A stretch of 13,813 nucleotides of DNA from Pseudomonadota bacterium (lineage in GTDB: Bacteria > Pseudomonadota > Gammaproteobacteria > Pseudomonadales > Pseudomonadaceae). Shown in pieces: positions 1 through 7,347 of this stretch (the first letter of the stretch is position 1; every line of letters starts with the position of its first letter). The stretch covers positions 1 through 13,813 of the forward strand of contig JAEWGL010000038.1 in assembly GCA_023388335.1 (NCBI GenBank). Reading direction: 5' to 3'. A program made the position numbers and the translations under genes. The notes beneath the pieces are model-generated. The model made no database searches and was not told where the DNA came from. It saw nothing but the letters and a program-made list of their open reading frames with translations.

Positions 1-15
1 ATTCAAGGCCCCACC

Positions 16-1443
16 ATGACCAAAAGCACCCCGCTGGACCCCACCACCGCCCGCTGGATTCCTTGGGTGGTGGCCATCGCCTTCTTCATGCAGTCGCTGG
101 ACGGCACCATCCTCAACACTGCCCTGCCGGCCATGGCGCGGGACCTGGCGGAAAACCCGCTGCGCATGCAGGGGGTCATCATCGCCTACATGCTTACCGT
201 GGCCTTGCTGATCCCGGCGTCCGGCTGGATCGCCGACCGTTTCGGCACCAAGCGCATATTTTTCAGCGCCATCCTGCTGTTCAGCTTCGGCTCGCTGCTT
301 TGTGCGCTGGCCAACAGCCTGGGCCTGCTGGTCGGCGCGCGGGTCATCCAGGGGCTGGGCGGCGCGCTGATGCTGCCGGTCGGGCGCCTGGTAGTGCTGC
401 GCGCCTATCCACGTTCGGAGCTGGTGCGCATCATGAGCTTCATCACCATCCCCGGCCTGCTCGGCCCACTGCTCGGCCCGACAGTAGGGGGCTGGTTGGT
501 GGAGATCCTCAGCTGGCACTGGATCTTCCTGCTCAACCTGCCGGTCGGCGCGCTGGGCTGCTATGCGGTGTGGAAGTTCATCCCTGACCTGCGTGGCTCC
601 GAACGCACGCAGTTCGACGGCGTCGGTTTCGTGCTGTTTGGCGCAGCGATGGTGCTGATCACCATCGCCATGGAAGGCCTGGGCGAGCTGCACCTGCCGC
701 ACCTGCGGGTAATGCTGTTGCTGTTCGCCGGCATGGCGTGCCTGGCGGCCTACTGGCTACGCGCCGGACGGGTCGACAATCCGCTGTTCTCACCTCGGCT
801 GTTCCGTACCCGAACCTTCTCGGTGGGCATCCTCGGCAACCTGTTCGCCCGGCTGGGCAGCGGTGCCCTGCCGTTCTTGATGCCCCTGCTGCTGCAGGTG
901 GCGCTGGGTTATTCACCGTCGCAGGCAGGCATGAGCATGATTCCCCTGGCGGCAGCGGCGATGGTCGCCAAGTCCATTGCCCGTCCGCTCATCGAGCGTC
1001 TGGGTTACCGCATCATCCTCACGGGCAATACCTTGCTGCTCGGCTTGCTGCTGTGCAGCCTGGCCCTGATCGACGAACAGACGCCCTACGCCGTATTGCT
1101 GGTGCAGTTGTCCTTGCTGGGTGCAGTGAATTCACTGCAGTTCACCGCCATGAACACCGTTACCCTGATCGACCTCGACGACGCCAGCGCCAGCAGCGGC
1201 AATGGTTTGCTGTCGGTGGTGGCGCAACTGTCGCTGAGCCTGGGGGTGGCCTGCGCCGGCGCCCTGCTCGGTGGTTTCACCGCCGCCGGCAGCGCCGAGG
1301 GCGTAGAAACGACACTCGGCGCCTTCCAGCTGACCTTCTTGACCATCGGCCTGATGGCCATGCTGGCCGCGGCGATCTTCCTGCAACTGGCGCCAACGGA
1401 CGGAAGGCGTGCCCCTCGTCCGGAACCGCAGATCGAACCTTAG
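16..1443 (+). CDS. mdtD: DHA2-family MFS multidrug exporter, MdtD-like
   Basis: This is a proton-driven major facilitator of the 14-helix DHA2 drug:H+ antiporter group, placed in the inner membrane. The 475-residue protein matches the layout and length of E. coli MdtD (about 471). The first helix carries the DHA2 signature with LDGTILNTALP at about 28-38. Motif A (GWIADRFGTKR) is at 70-80. The helix-4 segment GARVIQGLGGALMLPVGR is at 107-124. The antiporter motif C (GLLGPLLGPTVGG) is at about 147-159 and identifies it as an exporter. An AAGG at 5-8 sits 7 bases before the ATG and supports this start, although the frame stays open to the window edge. In E. coli mdtD belongs to the mdtABC operon. 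Here it stands beside dbpA with no RND pump genes in view, so the symbol reflects similarity and the substrate is unknown. The gene ends 58 bases before dbpA. Confidence 0.88.
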   Translation: MTKSTPLDPTTARWIPWVVAIAFFMQSLDGTILNTALPAMARDLAENPLRMQGVIIAYMLTVALLIPASGWIADRFGTKRIFFSAILLFSFGSLLCALANSLGLLVGARVIQGLGGALMLPVGRLVVLRAYPRSELVRIMSFITIPGLLGPLLGPTVGGWLVEILSWHWIFLLNLPVGALGCYAVWKFIPDLRGSERTQFDGVGFVLFGAAMVLITIAMEGLGELHLPHLRVMLLLFAGMACLAAYWLRAGRVDNPLFSPRLFRTRTFSVGILGNLFARLGSGALPFLMPLLLQVALGYSPSQAGMSMIPLAAAAMVAKSIARPLIERLGYRIILTGNTLLLGLLLCSLALIDEQTPYAVLLVQLSLLGAVNSLQFTAMNTVTLIDLDDASASSGNGLLSVVAQLSLSLGVACAGALLGGFTAAGSAEGVETTLGAFQLTFLTIGLMAMLAAAIFLQLAPTDGRRAPRPEPQIEP

Positions 1444-1461
1444 GGCCAAGTGCCACGGGGC

Positions 1462-1470
1462 TGGTACACT
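1462..1470 (+). promoter_or_regulatory. candidate extended -10 promoter for dbpA
   Basis: The string TGGTACACT in the 58-base gap between mdtD and dbpA fits an extended -10 (TGn followed by TACACT at 1465-1470, 4 of 6 to TATAAT). No good -35 is visible at the usual distance, which is tolerable for an extended -10. If it is used, the transcript would start near 1477 and have a leader of about 25 bases before the GTG at 1502. This is inferred from the motif alone. Confidence 0.35.
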
Positions 1471-1501
1471 GCACGGCATTTTTGCCCTGCAGGCCCGCCT
1501 C

Positions 1502-2887
<1,386 letters not shown>

Positions 2888-2888
2888 T

Positions 2889-2906
2889 CCTCTACCCTGA
2901 TAGAGG
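2889..2906. repeat. small perfect inverted repeat after dbpA
   Basis: CCTCTA (2889-2894) and TAGAGG (2901-2906) form a 6-base-pair stem with a 6-base loop, two bases past the dbpA stop. No T-run follows, so it is at best a weak terminator. The bases just after it (CCGCTCCCACA) resemble the tail of the pseudomonad REP element, so this may be a decayed REP copy. Only the repeat itself is certain. Confidence 0.35.
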
Positions 2907-2930
2907 CCGCTCCCACATTGAAAACGAATT

Positions 2931-2936
2931 GAAGGA
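2931..2936 (+). promoter_or_regulatory. ribosome binding site fixing a GTG start
   Basis: GAAGGA lies 6 bases upstream of the GTG at 2943. This is a near-ideal Shine-Dalgarno position and makes the GTG the convincing start of the flavoprotein, in place of any later ATG. Confidence 0.75.
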
Positions 2937-2942
2937 CCCCTC

Positions 2943-4124
2943 GTGCAAAGCACCGACGTAATCATCATCGGTGCCGGCGCCGCCGGCCTGATGTGCGCCC
3001 TGACTGCCGCCTACCGCGGCCGGCGGGTGCAGCTGTTCGACCATGCCAACAAGCCCGGCAAGAAGATCCTGATGTCCGGTGGCGGTCGCTGCAACTTCAC
3101 CAACCTGTATTGCGAAGCTGCCAACTTCCTCTCGCAGAACGCGCACTTCTGCAAGTCGGCGCTGGCGCGCTACACCCAGTGGGATTTCCTCGAACTGGTG
3201 GCCAAGCACAGCGTGCCGTACCACGAGAAGAAGCTCGGCCAGCTGTTCTGCGACAACAAGTCCAGCGACATCCTCGACATGCTCCTGGCCGAGTGCGCCA
3301 GCGCCGGTGCCAAGTTGCGCATGGACACGCGCATCGAACAGATCGAAAGGACCGACGCCGGCTACCTGCTGGAAACCAGCGCCGGCCAGTGGCGCTGCCA
3401 GTCCCTGGTGATCGCCACCGGCGGCCTGTCGATCCCGACCCTGGGCGCGACCGGCTTCGGCTACCAGGTAGCCCGCCAGTTCGGCCACAGCCTGCTGCCG
3501 ACCCGTGCCGGCCTGGTGCCATTCACCATCACCGAACCGCACCTCAAGGCGCTGTGCAGCGAGCTGTCGGGTACTTCGCTCGATTGCATCGCCAGCTGCA
3601 ATGGCACCCGCTTTCGCGAGAACCTGCTGTTCACCCACCGTGGCCTGAGCGGTCCGGCGATCCTGCAGATTTCTTCGTTCTGGGAGGCCGGCGACGCCGT
3701 CCAGATCAACCTGCTGCCAGATCATGATGCCTTGGGCTGGCTGCAACAGCAGCAGGCCGAACGCCCCAACAGCGAGCTCAAGACCCTGCTCGGTGAGCTG
3801 TTCACCCGCAAGCTGGCCAACCTGCTGGCCGAGCAATGGTTCGTCTCCAAGCCGATGAAGCAATACACCCCGGCGGAACTCGCGCAGATCGCCGAAAGGC
3901 TCTCGGCCTGGAACGTCGTGCCGGCTGGCACCGAAGGCTATCGCACCGCCGAGGTGACCCTGGGCGGTGTCGATACCCGCGAGGTCTCATCCAAGACCAT
4001 GGAGTCGCTCAAGAGCCCGGGGCTGTATTTCATCGGTGAAGTGCTGGATGTCAGCGGCCACCTGGGCGGCTTCAATTTCCAGTGGGCCTGGGCATCGGCC
4101 AACGCCGCTGCACAGTTCGTCTAG
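2943..4124 (+). CDS. HI0933/YhiN-family FAD-dependent oxidoreductase (BaiN-like)
   Basis: A 393-residue flavoprotein of the HI0933 family (E. coli YhiN and clostridial BaiN are relatives). The N-terminus has a dinucleotide-binding fold: strand VIII, then GAGAAGL at 10-16, with an acidic residue (D33) ending the second strand where FAD ribose is normally held. The family signature KILMSGGGRCNFTN is at 41-54. The second FAD motif, GEVLDVSGHLGGFNFQWAW, starts near residue 365 and is typical of the family's C-terminus. There is no signal peptide or membrane segment, so it should be cytosolic. The substrate of this family is unsettled in most bacteria, and bile-acid reduction reported for BaiN should not be carried over to a pseudomonad. 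The start is a GTG with GAAGGA 6 bases upstream. Length and motifs are complete. Confidence 0.88.
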   Translation: MQSTDVIIIGAGAAGLMCALTAAYRGRRVQLFDHANKPGKKILMSGGGRCNFTNLYCEAANFLSQNAHFCKSALARYTQWDFLELVAKHSVPYHEKKLGQLFCDNKSSDILDMLLAECASAGAKLRMDTRIEQIERTDAGYLLETSAGQWRCQSLVIATGGLSIPTLGATGFGYQVARQFGHSLLPTRAGLVPFTITEPHLKALCSELSGTSLDCIASCNGTRFRENLLFTHRGLSGPAILQISSFWEAGDAVQINLLPDHDALGWLQQQQAERPNSELKTLLGELFTRKLANLLAEQWFVSKPMKQYTPAELAQIAERLSAWNVVPAGTEGYRTAEVTLGGVDTREVSSKTMESLKSPGLYFIGEVLDVSGHLGGFNFQWAWASANAAAQFV

Positions 4125-4133
4125 GGTCTGCGC

Positions 4134-4139
4134 TAGAAT
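4134..4139 (+). promoter_or_regulatory. candidate -10 element for yccS
   Basis: TAGAAT, 5 of 6 to the sigma-70 consensus, lies 9 bases past the stop of the flavoprotein gene in a 116-base gap. A matching -35 is not evident. A start of transcription near 4146 would put the hairpin at 4176-4197 inside the leader. Motif-only evidence. Confidence 0.35.
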
Positions 4140-4175
4140 CCTGTCAGCACGGAACGCTTCTTGCTGGTCCGTCAT

Positions 4176-4197
4176 GCCTGGCGACCCGTCGCCAGGC
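4176..4197. repeat. strong hairpin in the yccS leader
   Basis: GCCTGGCGAC (4176-4185) and GTCGCCAGGC (4188-4197) are perfect 10-base inverted arms separated by two bases. As RNA this folds to a 9-base-pair GC-rich stem with a 4-base loop. No T-run follows on either strand, so it is not a classical terminator. It ends 43 bases before the yccS start and could act as a leader structure, an RNA-stabilising end for the upstream message, or a protein-binding palindrome. Confidence 0.6.
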
Positions 4198-4240
4198 AGG
4201 ATTCACTTCCGACCATTGCCAAGCAGGCCTGCCGCCCATC

Positions 4241-6421
4241 ATGCCATCGTCGTCTTTCAGCCACTCCATGCGTCGCCTCTGGGCCTTGGACAAGTTCAGC
4301 TACAGCATCCGTGTCCTGATCGCCCTCACTGGCAGCATGGCGCTGTGCTGGTACCAGGACGAGATGAGCCTGTTGATCCCGCTGTTCCTGGGCATCATCG
4401 CCAGCGCCCTGGCCGAGACCGACGACAGCTGGCAAGGCCGTCTCAACGCCCTGGCCGTGACCCTGGTGTGCTTTACCATCGCCGCCCTGGCGGTGGAGCT
4501 GCTGTTCCCCTACCCCCTGGTCTTCGTCTGCGCCATGGCCCTGGCCGCCTTTGGCCTGACCATGCTAGGGGCACTGGGCGAGCGCTACGGGGCGATTGCC
4601 TCGGCCACATTGATCCTGTCGGTATACACCATGATCGGTGTCGACCAGCGCGGCGGACAAGTCACGGATTTCTGGCACGAACCCCTGCTGCTGGTGGCAG
4701 GCGCGGCCTGGTATGGGCTGCTCTCGGTGCTCTGGCAGGCGCTGTTTTCCAACCAGCCGGTGCAGCAGAGCCTGGCCCGGTTGTTCCGTGAGCTGGGCCG
4801 CTACCTCAAGCTCAAGGCCAGCCTGTTCGAGCCAGTGCGCAACCTCGATGTCGAGGCCCGGCGCCTGGAACTGGCGCAGCAGAACGGCAAGGTGGTCGCG
4901 GCGCTCAACGCCGCCAAGGAGATCATCCTGCACCGGGTCGGCAACAGCCAGCCCAACGCCAAGGTCAGCCGCTACCTGAAGCTGTACTTCCTGGCCCAGG
5001 ACATCCACGAGCGCGTCAGCGCCTCGCACTACCCCTACAATGCCTTGGCCGAGGCGTTCTTCCACAGCGACGTGATGTTCCGTTGCCAGCGCCTGCTGCG
5101 CCAGCAGGGCACGGCCTGCCAGCGCTTGTCCGAGTCGATCCGCCTGCGCCAGCCATTTGCCTATGACACCGGTTTCGCCGAGGCGCTGGAAGACCTGCAC
5201 GCCTCGCTGGAACACCTGCGTATCCAGAGCAATCCAGCCTGGCGTGGGCTGCTGCGCTCACTGCGCGCCCTGGCCGCCAACCTCGGTACCCTCGACCGTC
5301 TGCTCAGTGCCGCCAGCAACCCGGACAGCCTGGCCGATGCCAGCGACAGCAGCCTGCTCGACCGCTCGCCACGCACCCTGAAGGATGTCTGGAGCCGCCT
5401 GCGCACCCAGCTGACGCCGACCTCCCTATTGTTCCGCCATGCCCTGCGCCTGCCGCTGGCACTGTCGATCGGCTATGGCATGGTGCATTTGATCCACCCG
5501 ACCCAAGGCTACTGGATCATCCTCACCACCTTGTTCGTCTGCCAACCCAACTATGGCGCGACGCGGCGCAAGCTGGTGCAACGGATCATCGGTACCGCCA
5601 TCGGCCTGACCGTCGGCTGGGCGCTGTTCGACCTGTTCCCCAGCCCGGTCGTCCAGTCGCTGTTCGCGGTGGCCGCCGGGGTGGTGTTCTTCGTCAATCG
5701 CACTACCCGCTACACCCTGGCTACCGCGGCGATCACCCTGATGGTGCTGTTCTGCTTCAACCAGACCGGCGACGGCTATGGGCTGTTCCTGCCGCGCCTG
5801 TTCGATACCCTGGTCGGCAGCCTAATCGCCATCCTCGCGGTGTTCCTGTTCCTCCCCGACTGGCAGGGGCGCCGACTGAACAAGGCGCTGGCCAATACCC
5901 TGAGCTGCAACAGCACCTATCTGCGCCAGATCATGCAGCAGTACGCCCACGGCAAGCGCGACGACCTGGCCTACCGCCTGGCCCGGCGCAATGCGCACAA
6001 CGCCGATGCGGCCCTGTCGACCACGCTGGCGAACATGCTGATGGAGCCGGGGCACTTTCGTAAGGAGGCGGACGTCGGCTTCCGCTTCCTGGTGCTCTCG
6101 CACACCCTGCTCAGCTACCTTTCAGGCCTGGGCGCGCACCGCGACACGGCATTGCCGGCCGAGGTTCACGAGCAATTGATCGACGGGGCCGGCAGCAGCC
6201 TGGCCAACAGCCTGGACGAGATTGCCAATGGCCTGTCCGCGAAACTACCGGTGGCCATTCACAGTGATGAGGAAGAGGCGTTGGCCGCTACGCTGGAGCA
6301 GATGCCTGAAGAACTGGATGAGCATCAACGGCTGGTGCAGACGCAGCTAGCGTTGATCTGCCGGCAATTGGGGCCGCTGCGGACACTGGCTGCGCACCTG
6401 ATCAAGGCCACGCCAGTCTGA
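4241..6421 (+). CDS. yccS: YccS-type FUSC family inner-membrane protein
   Basis: A 726-residue protein closely resembling E. coli YccS (717) from end to end. Shared segments include GYWIILTTLFVCQPNYGATR and LAYRLARRNAHNADA. The layout is six hydrophobic segments at about 21-169, a long soluble region at about 171-394, a second hydrophobic block at about 395-540 ending in LFLPDWQ, and a soluble C-terminal domain. This two-block plan is typical of the FUSC (fusaric acid resistance-like) group, whose members are putative exporters. No substrate is established for YccS. The ATG at 4241 gives the length closest to the family. Its upstream AAGCAGG is weak, and the ATG at 4268 is a possible alternative. 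Reading farther upstream to 4082 would overlap the flavoprotein gene and adds residues unlike the family. No partner membrane-fusion protein gene is adjacent. Confidence 0.88.
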   Translation: MPSSSFSHSMRRLWALDKFSYSIRVLIALTGSMALCWYQDEMSLLIPLFLGIIASALAETDDSWQGRLNALAVTLVCFTIAALAVELLFPYPLVFVCAMALAAFGLTMLGALGERYGAIASATLILSVYTMIGVDQRGGQVTDFWHEPLLLVAGAAWYGLLSVLWQALFSNQPVQQSLARLFRELGRYLKLKASLFEPVRNLDVEARRLELAQQNGKVVAALNAAKEIILHRVGNSQPNAKVSRYLKLYFLAQDIHERVSASHYPYNALAEAFFHSDVMFRCQRLLRQQGTACQRLSESIRLRQPFAYDTGFAEALEDLHASLEHLRIQSNPAWRGLLRSLRALAANLGTLDRLLSAASNPDSLADASDSSLLDRSPRTLKDVWSRLRTQLTPTSLLFRHALRLPLALSIGYGMVHLIHPTQGYWIILTTLFVCQPNYGATRRKLVQRIIGTAIGLTVGWALFDLFPSPVVQSLFAVAAGVVFFVNRTTRYTLATAAITLMVLFCFNQTGDGYGLFLPRLFDTLVGSLIAILAVFLFLPDWQGRRLNKALANTLSCNSTYLRQIMQQYAHGKRDDLAYRLARRNAHNADAALSTTLANMLMEPGHFRKEADVGFRFLVLSHTLLSYLSGLGAHRDTALPAEVHEQLIDGAGSSLANSLDEIANGLSAKLPVAIHSDEEEALAATLEQMPEELDEHQRLVQTQLALICRQLGPLRTLAAHLIKATPV

Positions 6422-6440
6422 TCAATCGCACGGCGTCCTC

Positions 6441-6470
6441 TGCGCGACAGCGCAGCCCAGCGGGCTGGGC
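6441..6470. terminator. two adjacent hairpins between convergent genes
   Basis: TGCGC-GACA-GCGCA (6441-6454) is followed directly by GCCCAG-CGGG-CTGGGC (6455-6470). Each is a perfect stem with a 4-base loop. They lie in the 79-base gap between the ends of yccS (plus) and the winged-helix gene (minus), where a shared two-way terminator would be expected. Neither strand shows a T-run after the stems, so intrinsic termination would be weak. Confidence 0.4.
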
Positions 6471-6500
6471 GGGCTCCCATATGCATAACAGCCCCAGTTT

Positions 6501-6797
6501 TCAGGGATACCCAAGTACTTCGCGGATCTGCTTCAGGTGCTGCTCGATCCACCGAGGATCCACCGCCCCCCAGTCGCGGATTCGGTACTGCCCGGCGTGG
6601 TTGCGCGCCCCCGCTTGCTGCTCGAACTCACAGACGATATCCAGGTCGGCCAGTGCGGCGAGGGTATCCTGGGCGGTGCGTCGCGGCATGCCGGTGGCCG
6701 CCATCAGCGCCGGGACGCTGCTGGCGGTCTGGCTGTCGATCAGCCAGGCCACGTACAGACGACGGTAGAAACTGGTCTTGGTCTTGCTCACTTCCAT
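6501..6797 (-). CDS. small winged-helix-type protein of unknown function
   Basis: A 98-residue protein that I do not recognise as a named family. It begins MEVSKTKTSFYRRLYVAWLI. Next comes a stretch that reads as a helix-turn-helix: SSVPALMAATGMPRRTAQDTLAALADLDIV at about 26-55, with recognition-helix-like TGMPRRTAQDTL. A likely beta-wing follows (CEFEQQAGARNHAGQYRIRDWG). This is the shape of a small winged-helix DNA-binding protein, so a transcription factor role is plausible but inferred. The ATG at 6797 is chosen because AAGGA (6807-6811 on this strand) lies 9 bases upstream. A GTG at 6839 would add 14 residues and overlap the metallopeptidase gene by 23 bases, with no visible ribosome binding site. 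It begins 19 bases after the metallopeptidase stop, so the two are probably cotranscribed. Confidence 0.72.
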   Translation of the reverse strand: MEVSKTKTSFYRRLYVAWLIDSQTASSVPALMAATGMPRRTAQDTLAALADLDIVCEFEQQAGARNHAGQYRIRDWGAVDPRWIEQHLKQIREVLGYP

Positions 6798-6806
6798 TGG
6801 CGCAGG

Positions 6807-6811
6807 TCCTT
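6807..6811 (-). promoter_or_regulatory. ribosome binding site deciding the winged-helix gene start
   Basis: AAGGA on the minus strand, just past the stop codon of the metallopeptidase gene and 9 bases before the ATG at 6797. It favours that ATG over the upstream GTG at 6839. Confidence 0.6.
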
Positions 6812-6816
6812 GTCCC

Positions 6817-7317
6817 TCAGGGCATGTCGGGCAGTTCACGGTAGGTCAGGTAGACGCGCAGGTCGAACTCCAGCTGATGGTAGCCCGGCTGCATGTATTC
6901 ACAGAGTTGGTAGAAGGCCTTGTTGTGATCGCGCTCCTTCAGGTGCGCCAGTTCGTGCACCACAATCATCTTGAGGAACTGCGGCGCGGCCTCCTTGAAC
7001 AGCGAGGCGATGCGGATTTCCTTCTTCGCCTTGAGCTTGCCACCCTGCACGCGGGACACCGCCGTGTTGAGGCCCAGGGCGCGGTGGGTCAGGTCGAGGC
7101 GGTTGTCGAACAGCACCTTGTCCAGATTGGGCGCGTTGCGCAGGTGCTCCTGCTTCAGGCCTTGGACATAGCTGTAGAGCGCCTTGTCGTTCTGCACCGC
7201 ATGACGCTCGGGGTAGCGCTGCTGCAGGTAATCGCCCAGGCGCTGGCTGGCAATCAGCTGACGCACCTGGTCTTGCAGGTGCGTGGGGTAGGCTTGCAGA
7301 TAACGTAGGGCAGTCAT
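6817..7317 (-). CDS. YgjP-like zinc metallopeptidase (DUF45 group)
   Basis: A 166-residue protein with the gluzincin-like signature of the YgjP/DUF45 metallopeptidases. HELAH is at 121-125, giving zinc ligands H121 and H125 with catalytic E122. A third histidine at H131 in HELAHLKERDHNKAFYQL keeps the family spacing HExxHxxxxxH. The N-terminal half is predicted mostly helical, with no signal peptide or membrane segment, so a cytosolic location is likely. The related E. coli YgjP is of similar size and its physiological substrate is not established as far as I know. The gene starts 30 bases after the stop of the c-di-GMP regulator. Only a weak purine stretch (AAGCGA) precedes the ATG, so translation may depend partly on the upstream gene. 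Cotranscription with both neighbours is inferred from spacing. Confidence 0.85.
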   Translation of the reverse strand: MTALRYLQAYPTHLQDQVRQLIASQRLGDYLQQRYPERHAVQNDKALYSYVQGLKQEHLRNAPNLDKVLFDNRLDLTHRALGLNTAVSRVQGGKLKAKKEIRIASLFKEAAPQFLKMIVVHELAHLKERDHNKAFYQLCEYMQPGYHQLEFDLRVYLTYRELPDMP

Positions 7318-7347
7318 GTCACGGCGTTCGCTTGGGGGTCTGCGAGT

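Noticed and set aside
1409..1501. Extension of dbpA to an ATG at 1409
   Set aside because: It overlaps mdtD and adds a basic stretch not seen in DbpA. The GTG at 1502 gives the expected family length.
4082..4240. Extension of yccS to an upstream ATG at 4082
   Set aside because: It overlaps the end of the flavoprotein gene and the leader hairpin, and the added residues do not resemble YccS family N-termini.
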